The notes: a model not told the origin generated them from the sequence alone. 64,000 nt of DNA from GCA-016699445 sp964555055 (GCA_964555055.1 CAZKQW010000002.1:62001-126000), one strand, 5' to 3'; shown: positions 44,239 through 54,283, counted from the stretch's first letter. Translations and numbers: made by a program.

Positions 44239-45648
44239 TTATTTATTTTTTACGGACTTTGGCTTTCTTGGGTTTTCCTGAGCTTTTAATGATGATGGGG
44301 GTTTCGCCGTCAAAATAAGAGTCGAGATAGCGTCCGGTTTTAGATATTTTTGGGCGACGTGGTTAATTTCAGAAACGGAAAGTGTATGGATTTTTCTTTG
44401 AAAAATCTCGATATAGTCGTCCGGGTAGCCTAACAGGGCAAAACGTGCCTGTTCTTTTACCTGGGCGAAACTCGTCTCAAAATCGAAAATGAGAGAACGC
44501 AGAGGTCCTCGTTTTGCTCTTTCGACCTCTTCGCGCGTGGCTAACCCGTTCTTAGTTCCCCTTGAGAAATCGGTCACCATGGTGCGCATCTTATCGACCA
44601 CCCATTCTGTGTTTTCCAAGGCCGTTTGAGCCATCAAGCGAAAGACCCCTCGATCCTTGCCGAAGCCAAAGTCGCTGTACACCACATAAGCCTTACCGGC
44701 GTTCGAGCGAATCTCTTCTCCCATCCGCGAATTAAGGGCTCCGCCACCCCCAAGTAGGAAATTCATGACCTGAAGCGCGAATTTATCCGGATTGTCCCTC
44801 GACGTTCCTAAATGCCCCACGAAAATAGTCGATTGGGTCAAACCCGGACGGGTCAGTGTTTTTACTCGAGGCATACCTTCCGGTTTTACGGGATGGATGG
44901 GAGATAATGGACTCGAACTCCGCGCCCAGCCCTGCGTTCGAGTTTCAATCTTAGACACTAACTCTTGAAAACCGATGTTTCCGGCAACAGCGATAATCAG
45001 ACGGTCCGGCGCTATCATCTTCCGGTAGTGTGCCTTCACGTCGTCCCACGAAAGGCTTTGGAGACTTCTCTCAGTGGGAAATCGGCCCCAAGCGTTCGTG
45101 GGTTGTAGAGGTTTGAGGTCGTTTTGGTAGATCATTTTAGAGAATTCCTTATTGGCGTAAACGAAAGGATCTTCCGTTTCTCGCTCCAGGGCCTCAATAG
45201 CGTGCGCCTTCACGAGTCGAAAGCGATCCTCCTCAAAACGCGGCGTCCTCAATAAAGAAAATAATAGATCCAACCCTAAATCCGTGTCTTTTCTTAAAAT
45301 GGAAAGGGTTCCGGAAAAGTATTCTGGCTGACTTCCCATTTCTAAAGTACCCGCGACTTGCTCGAGGGCTTCTTCGACGTCGTCGGGACTGAGGGAAAGC
45401 GTGCCCCCTAAACGTAGGGATTGCATTGTCACCGATGACAATCCTTCCTTACCGACGGGATCGTAAACAGAGCCGCCACGAACGTAAAACATCAAATCCA
45501 CGACGGGAAGCTCGCGATCCTCGATGAAATAAATCTCTAAACCATTTCTCAGGACGGTATGTGCCGGCTTACGCGGGACGAAGATGTCTTTCGCAAAGAC
45601 CGGTAAGCTTAAAGAACACAACATGAGAGCAATGAGGGCTTTTTTCAT
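44239..45648 (-). CDS. M16-family peptidase subunit, catalytically inactive partner
   Basis: This 469-residue exported protein (signal peptide MKKALIALMLCSLSLPVFA) has the pitrilysin/M16 fold: LRNGLEIYFIEDRELPVVDLMFYVRGGSVYDP and VAGNIGFQEL segments. The zinc-binding HxxEH is missing; the corresponding place reads GLSSVTMQSLRLGG. The C-terminal half retains the FVGHLGTSRDNPDKFALQVMNFLLGGG and LNSRMGEEIRS substrate-side motifs. M16B peptidases often work as an active/inactive heterodimer, and the active partner is the gene immediately upstream, overlapping by 4 bases. A periplasmic peptide-degrading dimer is the likely product. Confidence 0.9.
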   Translation of the reverse strand: MKKALIALMLCSLSLPVFAKDIFVPRKPAHTVLRNGLEIYFIEDRELPVVDLMFYVRGGSVYDPVGKEGLSSVTMQSLRLGGTLSLSPDDVEEALEQVAGTLEMGSQPEYFSGTLSILRKDTDLGLDLLFSLLRTPRFEEDRFRLVKAHAIEALERETEDPFVYANKEFSKMIYQNDLKPLQPTNAWGRFPTERSLQSLSWDDVKAHYRKMIAPDRLIIAVAGNIGFQELVSKIETRTQGWARSSSPLSPIHPVKPEGMPRVKTLTRPGLTQSTIFVGHLGTSRDNPDKFALQVMNFLLGGGGALNSRMGEEIRSNAGKAYVVYSDFGFGKDRGVFRLMAQTALENTEWVVDKMRTMVTDFSRGTKNGLATREEVERAKRGPLRSLIFDFETSFAQVKEQARFALLGYPDDYIEIFQRKIHTLSVSEINHVAQKYLKPDAISTLILTAKPPSSLKAQENPRKPKSVKNK

Positions 45649-47159
45649 GGGATCTCCGCGATGGTTTCATTACTTGGGATTAGATATTGCGCGGCAACCC
45701 GGCGGATATCAGCCGAACCGTACGTGGATATCTTATCCAAATAGCCCGCCAAATACCGCCAATCCCCGGCAACCACTTGAAAATGAGAGAGGTCTTCGGC
45801 GAGCCCCTCATTCGTGCGGAGTCGGTTTACGAAAGACATGGATAATGAATTCTTCGCCTTCTCCAACTCCTTCTGGGAAACGCCTTCCTTCGCTAAACGA
45901 CTAAACTCCTCGCGGATGACTTTCATCGCTTGATCCGTGGTTTTCCCATCCCGAAGATTCACTTCGACGGTGAATAGATGGGGTAATCGAGATCCCGGCG
46001 TACCACCACCTCCGTGAACGCTGGATGCGACTTGAGAACCAAGAACGAGCTTCTTATAGAGACGAGACGTACGACCCTCCAATAGAACCTGTTGGATTAA
46101 ATCGAAGACATAATCCTCATCCGATGGTAGCGTCGGTTTATGATACCCAACCATAAAGCGTGGTTTCGCTTTAAGAGCCAATGAAATGCGTCGCTGCCTA
46201 CTCTGTCGAGGCTCTTCGAAACGCGGTTCTTCCGTGGAAACTGTCCGAGGACCTTCCAAATCCTTTGGGATTCGGCCGAAAGTCCTTTCGAGGATCCGTA
46301 TAGCCTTTTCCAAATCGATTTTACCGACGAGAGCGACGACGACATTATCGGGTCGGTAAAAACGTCTCCAAAAAGACTCTAAATCAGTGCGGGTCAACGA
46401 CTTGATGTCTTTCCATGTGCCTATCGTAGGCCAACGGTAAGGGCTTTTTTCAAAGGCCGTTTGTAAAAAGGCCTCATAGAGTTTTCCATCGGGGTCGTCT
46501 TCGACACGCATCCGACGCTCTTCCATAACCACGTCACGTTCCTCGTAAAATTCGCGGAAAATCGGTTGGAAGATACGAACTGATTCGAATTCCGCCCAAA
46601 ATGACAGCTGATCGCTCGGAAGGTTCACGAAATAACTCGTCATGTCCTTTGACGTCGTCGCATTGTAATCTACGCCACCGTGATCCAGCATGACTTTCGA
46701 CACTTCTTCCTTCACAATGTAACGAGCCTCCTCGTCATGGAGCTTCTTCATCTCATCTTTCAACAAGACGACCTTTTTTGGATCGGGCGAAGGCTTCTTC
46801 TCTTCAGCCGCAAGCTCTAAAGCTTTTCGTTCGATCGCATCCAGCAAGGGTTTCTCTTTTTCATAATCCCGCGTACCTAAGGTTTTGGTTCCTTTGAATG
46901 CCATGTGTTCCAAAAAATGCGCCAATCCGGTTTTACCCTCTTCCTCATCCATACCGCCGGCTTTGACACGGATGTACGCGGAGAAGATCGGAGATTCTCC
47001 CCGTGGATAGAGGATGACACGCAACCCATTCTTCAACGTCAGTTCACGGACGCTCTCCTCCCAACCAGCTTCATGGGACTCTGCGCGAACGTTGGAAGAA
47101 CCTAAGCCAACCATGAAATAAGCGGAAAAAACCCAGAGAATCGTTCTTCTTAATCGCAT
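45645..47159 (-). CDS. M16-family zinc peptidase, active subunit
   Basis: This is a periplasmic zinc peptidase. The inverted zinc motif is present as HFLEHMAFKGT, with the third ligand region EERRMRVEDDPDGKLYEAF downstream. The start at 47159 (MRLRRTILWVFSAYFMVGLGSSNVRAES) gives a signal peptide and has AAGGAAG upstream; a longer in-frame ATG at 47198 would put a charged leader in front. The C-terminal domain has VGYHKPTLPSDEDYVFDLIQQVLL and LEGRTSRLYKKLV. It overlaps its inactive partner by 4 bases and the kinase gene upstream by 10 bases. Confidence 0.92.
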   Translation of the reverse strand: MRLRRTILWVFSAYFMVGLGSSNVRAESHEAGWEESVRELTLKNGLRVILYPRGESPIFSAYIRVKAGGMDEEEGKTGLAHFLEHMAFKGTKTLGTRDYEKEKPLLDAIERKALELAAEEKKPSPDPKKVVLLKDEMKKLHDEEARYIVKEEVSKVMLDHGGVDYNATTSKDMTSYFVNLPSDQLSFWAEFESVRIFQPIFREFYEERDVVMEERRMRVEDDPDGKLYEAFLQTAFEKSPYRWPTIGTWKDIKSLTRTDLESFWRRFYRPDNVVVALVGKIDLEKAIRILERTFGRIPKDLEGPRTVSTEEPRFEEPRQSRQRRISLALKAKPRFMVGYHKPTLPSDEDYVFDLIQQVLLEGRTSRLYKKLVLGSQVASSVHGGGGTPGSRLPHLFTVEVNLRDGKTTDQAMKVIREEFSRLAKEGVSQKELEKAKNSLSMSFVNRLRTNEGLAEDLSHFQVVAGDWRYLAGYLDKISTYGSADIRRVAAQYLIPSNETIAEIP

Positions 47160-48802
47160 CGCAACTTCCTTTCCTTTCGTTTGAAATCGGCAACGCATTT
47201 CTTTTCTTCATTCTCCCGAACCAATACAGCAGATGCGACTCTGGATCCTTCCGGCTCGTAAGAAACTTCCACCCGATGAACGCCAGCGCTAAGTGCCTTT
47301 TTTATGACAGGAGTTTCGTGCAAAATAACCCCGTCGATCTTGACGAGGCCCCACGGTAGGGCTTGGATACTGAGAAATCCCGATTTTAGGATTTCCTTTT
47401 TTGGGTTTGCCTTCGCCACATCCTTTTTAGTGTCTTTAGTCTTAATCTCTTGATCTGGTTTTGAGGCTGAGATGACGTTCGGCTCTGGTTCCGCCGCTCG
47501 GTAGGTTAACGGTTGGAGCACGTTTTTCTCGCTTATTTCGACGACGGCCTCGGGAGGAATCACCATCTTGTTTTGTAAGGGTGGCGGGAAGTCGGCGACG
47601 ACGGGAGTTTGCGCCGGAGGCTCAAGATCGTCTTTCAGCAAAAAATAACTTAAAAACACCGTGGCCAAAAGCACAGCCATCAAGGCCTTGAAGCGAGACT
47701 GGTCCCGAATCCTTTCCGGATCGGAAGTTTCTAGGGGTTCTGTCGGTAGAACTCGTGTAACCAAAACTTCGGGAGATTCTCCCTTGAGTTCCTCCTGAGT
47801 CTTGGCGGTCGTCACACTGGCTGTGGATTCGATGGCCAAACGCGTTTCGTTGACGATGTCCAAGATTTCGGCTTGAAGTTCGTCGGCGAAGAGCTCTTTG
47901 ACGAAATCCGCCAACCGCTCCCGCCTTAAGTCTTTACCGGCCTTTTTAACGTAAGCCACTAAGGCGTCGCGGAATAGATAAGCATCCAAATACCGCTCTT
48001 CCATCGGTGCCGAAAGGGCTTTCAGAAGAATCTCCTTCAGTTTTTCAGGAAGGGTTTTTTCCGCGTTTTCCGAAAAGGAAATCTGACCTCGACGGACTCG
48101 GTCGAGAGTTTCGATATCGGAGCCGCGATAGAAGAGCCGTTCCTGCGTGAGGAGCTCGTAGAGAACGATCGCCATGGAGTATAAATCGCTCCGATGGTCC
48201 ATCGGAAACTGACTCGCTTGTTCGGGGGACATATAGGCGAACTTTCCCTTTAGGACACCAGTCATGGTCTCTTGGTGGCGTAAAGCAGCCTTGGCGATGC
48301 CGAAATCGGTGAGCTTGACCGATCCTTCCATGGATACGAGTATGTTTTGAGGTGAAATATCTCGGTGAATAATATTCAGAGAGTTCCCCTGACGATCTCT
48401 CTTGATGTGTGCGTAGCCCAAGGACTCTAAAATCTCACAGGTGATGTATAAGGCAACATCCTGAGGTATTTTTTTCTTCAAGGCTTGGCATTTAGCGAGA
48501 AGTTTCCTGACATCGACGCCTTGTACGTATTCCATGACGATGTAGTACGTGTCGCCCTCGCGGCCAAGCTCGTACACTTGGACGATACCCGGGTGGTTCA
48601 GTTGAACGGAGATCTTAGCCTCGTCGATCAACATCGAAATAAAATGCGGATCTGCGGACCACTGTGACAGGATTTTCTTGATGATGACGAACTTCTCGAA
48701 ACCGGCGACGCCTTCGAGTTTCGCCAGAAAAATCTCGGCCATGCCGCCGGACGCTATTTTTTTAAGCAAGGTATAACGTCCGAGTCGCATAGGCTGGAAC
48801 AT
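47150..48802 (-). CDS. Membrane Ser/Thr protein kinase with PEGA-like C-terminus
   Basis: This is a 550-residue eukaryote-like kinase. The glycine loop is KIASGGMAEIFLA, the ATP lysine K42, catalytic HRDISPQN with D148 and DFG at D166. VLKGKFAYMSPEQA is the activation/APE region. A cytosolic linker leads to one TM helix (ALMAVLLATVFLSYFLL, about 370). The periplasmic part ends with a PEGA-like domain (LSIQALPWGLVKIDGVILHETP, then LSAGVHRVEVSY). This layout is common in Myxococcota-type bacteria. It is the first gene of the block that continues into the M16 pair and argS; its substrate is unknown. Confidence 0.93.
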   Translation of the reverse strand: MFQPMRLGRYTLLKKIASGGMAEIFLAKLEGVAGFEKFVIIKKILSQWSADPHFISMLIDEAKISVQLNHPGIVQVYELGREGDTYYIVMEYVQGVDVRKLLAKCQALKKKIPQDVALYITCEILESLGYAHIKRDRQGNSLNIIHRDISPQNILVSMEGSVKLTDFGIAKAALRHQETMTGVLKGKFAYMSPEQASQFPMDHRSDLYSMAIVLYELLTQERLFYRGSDIETLDRVRRGQISFSENAEKTLPEKLKEILLKALSAPMEERYLDAYLFRDALVAYVKKAGKDLRRERLADFVKELFADELQAEILDIVNETRLAIESTASVTTAKTQEELKGESPEVLVTRVLPTEPLETSDPERIRDQSRFKALMAVLLATVFLSYFLLKDDLEPPAQTPVVADFPPPLQNKMVIPPEAVVEISEKNVLQPLTYRAAEPEPNVISASKPDQEIKTKDTKKDVAKANPKKEILKSGFLSIQALPWGLVKIDGVILHETPVIKKALSAGVHRVEVSYEPEGSRVASAVLVRENEEKKCVADFKRKERKLRCD

Positions 48803-48896
48803 AAGGACGGCAAACTTCGACTTTTAATCATTAGCTGGCAAGACAAAAGAACGGATGACTCTTCATGGGAGGTCTGTAAGAGCGCTTTAGGAGAAT

Positions 48897-51710
48897 TTAA
48901 AAAAGTTCAGGGTCTGCCGTCATCATCGAATTTATTGGAAGGATCAATTGACATCCATGAGCAGGCTCCAAGCCTTCAATATTACCCGCTGGCCCGCTTC
49001 CGCTAGCACCTGAGACACCTAACTCAGCACCGCCAGCCCCTGCACCCCCTAAACCACCACTGCCTCCACTTTCTAAATTTCCTCCGGAGCCACCGGTCTC
49101 TACCCTTCCCCCGGTACCACCTGTTTCCATACCCCCTCCACCGGTGCCGCCGGAGGCAACCACTCTCTGACCTTCGGATTCAAATCTAGAGACCACGATG
49201 TCCTCGTTATTTTGAATGTGACTGTAGCCTGCAAGTACGATTTTTCCGTTCGACTGGAGAACAACACCCGTTGCGGTGTCATTATATCTGGAAACGTCAA
49301 CGAGAGTAATACCATGATCTCCAAAAGCTTCCTCCAATCCACCTGTAGGGTCATAACGCACTAAGGCCACATTATAGCCGATACCGCCTCCCGCTGCAGA
49401 GCCTACGGCAAGGAGTTTACCATCTCCTTGTATGATGAGGTCATTGGCGAGGTCCGCGGTATTAGGAGTTGTAAGACCAAGTCCGAATTCCGACACGCGC
49501 GTGATGACCATCCCCTCGATCCCGAAGTTCGCGTCTAGCGATCCATGGCCATCGTATTTAGCGACCATAAAGTCTCTGTTTCCATTCCTATCGCATTCAC
49601 CAGCGACAAATAAGCTTCCATCGGCACCCAAGACGATTGCGTTTATGATCTCGTTGCTAGTCATACCCACAGAAGTTCTAACCACACCGTTTGAATGAAA
49701 AGTTGTATCCGGCTGTCCTTCGGGAGTCAGTCGGTATAAAAGCATGTCATTCGAACTCCCACCGTTCACATAGCCGGCGGCTATGATTTTTCCATCTGCT
49801 TGGATGGCGACGGCGTTGGCGAATTCATGACTACTCGTCTCAACGGCGAGTCGCGCAATTCCGTTAATTCCAAAAGATGGGTCTAGAGCGCCTTGGGACG
49901 TGTATCTTAACACGAGTAGGTCGTTATTTACTCCCGTGTGAGTCCCACCTGCGACAATGATTTTTCCATCAGCCTGGAGAGCAAGACTCGCAGCCCCATC
50001 ATTGAGATTCATATCATTGACATCGGTGGTTCTAATGCCATTCATCCCGAAACTCATATCCAATTGTCCCGTGGTTAAGTATCTCGCGACGAAAATATCG
50101 TAGCTTCGATCCACGAATGCGGTTCCGGCGATGACGATTTTTCCATCCGCTTGTATTTTGATATCGCTAGCGAGATCATCCGTTTGAATGTTCATCTTGA
50201 CGATTCCATGCGATCCAAAGGTTTCATCCAAAAGGCCTGATTCCGTATAGCGAAGCAGAAAGACATCGTTACCACGTCCACCTGCATTGCTGAAAGCAAC
50301 GACCAATGCTTTATTATCGCTTTGAATGGCGATATTCTGCCCGAAGTCGACACTGGCAGCTCCCACATCGAGTCGATAAATCCCCCTCTCAGCGAATCCC
50401 TCGTCCTGCGCGCCTGCACGGGTATAGGCGGCGACAATGGCGTCTCCATGCGAGATCCCGGTTAAATGGCTTTTGGCTGACACGAGAATACGGCCATTGC
50501 TCTCTAGAATGATACGGCCTGCCGTATCATGGCTCCCCGACTGAAAATCACTTACTAAGATGCCGCGGGAGCCAAAACGATTTTCGATCTGCCCCGCGCC
50601 TGTATACTTTGCGAGAAAAATGTCGCCGGCAGTAGAAGACGACTCACGCGCATCTCCCGCCACAATAATTCCCCCATCAGAGTCAACAGTAATATCTGTG
50701 ATATTTCGAATAGCTGAAGGAGCCGATAAGACCGCAATACCCGCATCTCCAAAACTCATGTCGCGAGCGCCTTGGCTCGAGTATTTCAAAAGAATTCCAT
50801 TTTGAGGAGCTGAGGCTGGAAAGGTGTTTACCCCCACATAGATGGTGCCGTCCGGTCCTAGAGCTAAGCTAGAGGGTTCATCACGTTGAGGGGAATAATC
50901 CATTGTCGCGACGCCATCCATATCAAAGGTTTCATCCATAATCCCAGAGGCGTTTAAGCGCGCGACTATAGCTTCCGAATTAGACCCTAGAGAAGCAAAA
51001 CCTACCATGACTATTTTCCCGTCTGGTAGGATGGTTAAATCCCTTACTTTATATATGTCCCGACTCACGCCGGGGATGGTCACGACAGTAATGCCAGCAT
51101 TCCCAAAGCCGGTATCCCGCTCACCCAATGAAGTCAGAGCGCCGATGATTATGTTTTTTTCAAAAAGATCATTTGCTCCGAATACAATCCTTCCGTCTGA
51201 CTGGATAATAACACGGCTCGATTCTAGAAAGTGACCATTATACAATAATACGAAAAAACCTTCCGTACCGAATTGAGTGTCTCGTGTGCCATCGCTTGTG
51301 TAACGAGTCATCATAAGACGACTTCCCGCCGAACTCACCGTATCTCCCGCCACGACAATCTTCCCGTCGCTCTGAAGGGCTACGCTTTTTGCTTCATCGG
51401 AGTTGCCTTCGTAATCGACTTTTATGATCCCATGACTTCCAAAACTTGAATCTAAAACTCCGTGACTCGAAAAGCGAGCCACTAAGAAATCACGGTTACC
51501 ACCGACTTCCGTGCTACCTACGGCGACGATTTTTCCATCAGACTGCACAACGACGTCGTTAAAAACGTCATCATTCCCTCCTAAGAAACCTAAGTTGAGC
51601 GTTGTCTTACCATGATTACCAAACGTTGGATCTAAATCCCCAGCAGCTCCATAAACATAAGGCATCCCCATGATCATAAAAAGAATATAGATAAAAACCC
51701 ATCTTCTCAT
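48897..51710 (-). CDS. Secreted delta-60 repeat protein with Gly/Ser tail and C-terminal Cys
   Basis: This 937-residue exported protein (signal peptide MRRWVFIYILFMIMGMPYVYGA) has about 14 copies of the delta-60 repeat, recognised by QSDGKIVVAG followed about 25 residues later by LDxSFGxxGI. Examples are ALQADGKIIVAGG and VLQSNGKIVLAGY. The repeats probably build beta-propellers. From about residue 853 comes a GGTGGGGMETGGTGGRVETGG linker, then EGLEPAHGCQLILPINSMMTADPELF at the end. It is likely a surface protein with no visible active site. AGGAG lies 5 bases before the ATG. It is transcribed alone. Confidence 0.87.
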   Translation of the reverse strand: MRRWVFIYILFMIMGMPYVYGAAGDLDPTFGNHGKTTLNLGFLGGNDDVFNDVVVQSDGKIVAVGSTEVGGNRDFLVARFSSHGVLDSSFGSHGIIKVDYEGNSDEAKSVALQSDGKIVVAGDTVSSAGSRLMMTRYTSDGTRDTQFGTEGFFVLLYNGHFLESSRVIIQSDGRIVFGANDLFEKNIIIGALTSLGERDTGFGNAGITVVTIPGVSRDIYKVRDLTILPDGKIVMVGFASLGSNSEAIVARLNASGIMDETFDMDGVATMDYSPQRDEPSSLALGPDGTIYVGVNTFPASAPQNGILLKYSSQGARDMSFGDAGIAVLSAPSAIRNITDITVDSDGGIIVAGDARESSSTAGDIFLAKYTGAGQIENRFGSRGILVSDFQSGSHDTAGRIILESNGRILVSAKSHLTGISHGDAIVAAYTRAGAQDEGFAERGIYRLDVGAASVDFGQNIAIQSDNKALVVAFSNAGGRGNDVFLLRYTESGLLDETFGSHGIVKMNIQTDDLASDIKIQADGKIVIAGTAFVDRSYDIFVARYLTTGQLDMSFGMNGIRTTDVNDMNLNDGAASLALQADGKIIVAGGTHTGVNNDLLVLRYTSQGALDPSFGINGIARLAVETSSHEFANAVAIQADGKIIAAGYVNGGSSNDMLLYRLTPEGQPDTTFHSNGVVRTSVGMTSNEIINAIVLGADGSLFVAGECDRNGNRDFMVAKYDGHGSLDANFGIEGMVITRVSEFGLGLTTPNTADLANDLIIQGDGKLLAVGSAAGGGIGYNVALVRYDPTGGLEEAFGDHGITLVDVSRYNDTATGVVLQSNGKIVLAGYSHIQNNEDIVVSRFESEGQRVVASGGTGGGGMETGGTGGRVETGGSGGNLESGGSGGLGGAGAGGAELGVSGASGSGPAGNIEGLEPAHGCQLILPINSMMTADPELF

Positions 51711-51870
51711 CGCACACTCCTATATGATTTAAGTGAAGGTTTAGTGTATCAAATAAAATCTAAAAATAAAAAGCTTACTGCATCTAATTCACATCTGAAC
51801 TCACTTTAACCCGCCGACCTGACGCATCGCGCAATCTATTGAATTTGCTCGTATTTTTTAAAATTTCTTA

Positions 51871-51899
51871 TTGACCAAGTTTTCTGGCTCCTCTAAATC
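51871..51899 (+). promoter_or_regulatory. Possible sigma-70 promoter for the small gene/shc block
   Basis: TTGACC at 51871 is separated by 17 bases from TAAATC at 51894. The -35 is near consensus and the spacing ideal; the -10 matches only half. Predicted transcription start near 51906 would put the palindrome at 51912-51927 in the first bases of the transcript. Confidence 0.35.
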
Positions 51900-51911
51900 T
51901 GAAATACTTAA

Positions 51912-51927
51912 TGACCATATATGGTCA
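51912..51927. promoter_or_regulatory. 16-bp perfect palindrome TGACCATATATGGTCA
   Basis: This perfect inverted repeat lies directly between a candidate promoter and the ribosome site of the small gene at 51954. The size, symmetry and place fit an operator for a dimeric repressor. It is the longest perfect palindrome I noticed in an intergenic gap here. Confidence 0.5.
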
Positions 51928-51953
51928 CGACAATCTTTTCAGGGGGAGGAAAG

Positions 51954-52211
51954 ATGAGAAAACAAGAAAGGTGCCCGCAAGGGAAGTTCGCTCCACACAA
52001 ACCGACTCAGGAAAAAGCCTCGCAAGAAAAAGCTTTGATCAACCTCTGCATCGCCATCGCCCAAAATGACATCTGCAGCCATCGATTTAATCATCTTTTA
52101 CTACAATCCGGAGTCATCATTGATGATCAGGAATGGGAGGCCGCAAATAAACTCTTAAGTCTTTCCGACCGTATCGTGGCTCAAATCAAGCCAGATTCCA
52201 TTCCGAATTAA
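51954..52211 (+). CDS. Small protein upstream of hopanoid cyclase, unknown
   Basis: This is an 85-residue product (MRKQERCPQGKFAPHKPTQE...). The ATG at 51954 is chosen because GGGGGAGGA precedes it at ideal spacing; a GTG-type start further upstream would lie inside the palindrome. The N-terminal third is basic and polar, the rest probably helical (ALINLCIAIAQNDICSH, then EWEAANKLLSLSDRIVAQI). Neither a signal peptide nor a membrane helix is seen. It precedes squalene-hopene cyclase by 80 bases on the same strand. No family is recognised. The helical, amphipathic composition would fit a small regulator or adaptor, but that is a guess. Confidence 0.6.
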   Translation: MRKQERCPQGKFAPHKPTQEKASQEKALINLCIAIAQNDICSHRFNHLLLQSGVIIDDQEWEAANKLLSLSDRIVAQIKPDSIPN

Positions 52212-52291
52212 TACACCCTTGACCTCTTCCACAGCCCTCCCTTCACGTTGACAATCGCGGAAGCACTCAAGTACGTGACAAGGCTTTTCTT

Positions 52292-54283
52292 ATGTCCAAG
52301 AAGCACGAGAAACACTTAAGCCTAGCGCCTTCATACACGTCTTCTCTCGAGGTGGATTCGCCTCTTAAAACCGCTATTTTAAAAGCCCAAAACTATTTAC
52401 TCGATCTGCAATCCTCGGAAGGATGGTGGTGGTTCACCTTAGAAGCCAACGAAACCATCGACGCCGGTTACATCCAACTCATGCATTTTATCGGCACCGT
52501 GGATAAGAACGTCCAAAAAGGGCTTGCGGCGCGTATCCTTTCTCTCCAACAAGCGGACGGCTCCTGGCCTCTCTTCTATAAGGGAGATGGGGATCTCTCG
52601 ACCACTGTCGAGTGTTATCTGTCCTTGAGGCTCGCTGGTTTTGCTCGCGATACACACTCTTTGAAGAAAGCGCGTGAATTCATCTTGAAGAATGGTGGGC
52701 TTACGAGCATGCGGATGTTTTCCAGGATTCATCTCGCTCTCTTAGGCATTGTGTCTTGGGACGTTTGTCCGGCGATGCCGATTTGGTTCATGTTACTTCC
52801 AGCAAAAAGCGGTTTTTCGATCTACGAGTTTTCCAGTTGGGCCCGAGCTTCGATCGTTCCTCTCCTTATCTTAGGGGACTTAAAGGCCGTCCGTAAAGTT
52901 CCTCTCGATCTCGATGAGTTGTACATAGAGCCTCCGGCTAAAAGAAGCTTCGCCTTCAAAAAAACCGACCGACTTTTGGACCGATCCAATCTCCTCATCG
53001 AAATCAACCGTGGCCTAAAGCTCTTAGAGAAACTTCCCTGGCATCCTGGCAAGAAGATTGCCCATCGATTCGCTGAGGAATGGATCCGAGAGCACATCGA
53101 GCACACCGAAGACATCTATCCCGCCATGGCCTACGCCATTATGGCCTTACACGCGATGGGATACCCTAATTCCGATCCCACACTCTCAAAGGCTCTTTCG
53201 GGGCTGAAGAGGTTTCAACAGCGCTATCCCCGTGCCCTCCCGCCGTCCCTCGTCAAAAAAGGTCGGCTGACCGTGGACACCCAGTCTGAATTCGTCCATC
53301 AGCAATGTTGCATCTCCCCGCACTGGGACACGCCTTGGGCGACCTGTGCTCTCGTGGAATCTGGGTTGCCCCCCCAACACCCGGCTTTACTAAAATCGGC
53401 GCGCTATTTGATGGAACAGGAAATCACCGAATACCGTGGTGATTGGCGATTCAAGAATCCTAAGGGCGTTGCTAGCGGCTGGGGGTTCGAATTCCAAAAT
53501 GATTGTTTCCCCGATATCGACGATACGATTCAAGCCCTTCAGTTTCTCATTCAAGTCGATTTGCCGACGCAGGAAAAGCAAGGCACTCTTTTACGTGCCA
53601 TATCGTGGGTTTTGAGCATGCAGTCCAAGAACGGCGGTTGGGCGGCTTTCGACAAGGACAATTTATCCGAATGGGTGAATGATATCCCCTTTTCCGATCA
53701 CGGTGCCTGCTTGGATCCGCCGACGACTGACATCACAGGCCGCGTCATCGAAACCCTTTCCCTTTTCGGTTACCGAAAAGAGAATCCCGTGGTACGCAGT
53801 GCTCTCAACTTCATTTATGAAAATCAGGAAAAATTCGGAGCCTGGCGTGGACGTTGGGGCGTCAACTTCATCTATGGCACCTGGTGTGTTCTCCAAGGGC
53901 TAGCGGCCGTTAAGGAAAACATCCGATCCCTACCCTTCCAAAGAGCGACGGCATGGCTTAAATCCATCCAAAATGATGACGGCGGATGGGGGGAATCTTG
54001 CCAATCGGATGTCGAACATCGCTATTTGCCATTGACAGAATCGACGGCGTCCCAAACCGCTTGGGCCCTTATGGGGCTTATCGCCGCGGGAGAAGCCGAT
54101 TCTCCGTCAGCTAGGCGAGGGGCGGAGTGGTTGATCTCCCATCAAAATATGGAAGGTGGCTGGGATGAGGAGTATTTCACAGGAACGGGTTTCCCTGGCC
54201 ACTTTTATATTCGCTACCACGGCTATGCACAGTACTTCCCGCTCTTAGCTTTGGCGAAATACCGAAAAGCCCGTGGCAGCTGA
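52292..54283 (+). CDS. shc: Squalene-hopene cyclase
   Basis: This monotopic membrane enzyme cyclises squalene to hopene/diplopterol, the first step to membrane-ordering hopanoids. The catalytic DxDDT is D408-T412 (FPDIDDTIQ) with proton donor D410. Several QW repeats are visible: QQADGSWPLFYKGDGD, QSKNGGWAAFDKDN, GAWRGRWGVNFIYGTW and QNDDGGWGES. The C-terminal FTGTGFPGHFYIRYHGYAQYFPLLAL is characteristic. It is 663 residues, full length. The hpnCDE squalene-making genes are not in the window. The next gene starts inside its last codons. Confidence 0.95.
   Translation: MSKKHEKHLSLAPSYTSSLEVDSPLKTAILKAQNYLLDLQSSEGWWWFTLEANETIDAGYIQLMHFIGTVDKNVQKGLAARILSLQQADGSWPLFYKGDGDLSTTVECYLSLRLAGFARDTHSLKKAREFILKNGGLTSMRMFSRIHLALLGIVSWDVCPAMPIWFMLLPAKSGFSIYEFSSWARASIVPLLILGDLKAVRKVPLDLDELYIEPPAKRSFAFKKTDRLLDRSNLLIEINRGLKLLEKLPWHPGKKIAHRFAEEWIREHIEHTEDIYPAMAYAIMALHAMGYPNSDPTLSKALSGLKRFQQRYPRALPPSLVKKGRLTVDTQSEFVHQQCCISPHWDTPWATCALVESGLPPQHPALLKSARYLMEQEITEYRGDWRFKNPKGVASGWGFEFQNDCFPDIDDTIQALQFLIQVDLPTQEKQGTLLRAISWVLSMQSKNGGWAAFDKDNLSEWVNDIPFSDHGACLDPPTTDITGRVIETLSLFGYRKENPVVRSALNFIYENQEKFGAWRGRWGVNFIYGTWCVLQGLAAVKENIRSLPFQRATAWLKSIQNDDGGWGESCQSDVEHRYLPLTESTASQTAWALMGLIAAGEADSPSARRGAEWLISHQNMEGGWDEEYFTGTGFPGHFYIRYHGYAQYFPLLALAKYRKARGS

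Noticed and set aside
44239..45648. Loss of the zinc motif as a pseudogene sign
   Set aside because: The reading frame is intact and paired with an active M16 gene; inactive partners are normal in this family.
51917..51926. CCATATATGG as a eukaryote-type CArG box
   Set aside because: The match is a by-product of the larger bacterial palindrome; the context is clearly bacterial.
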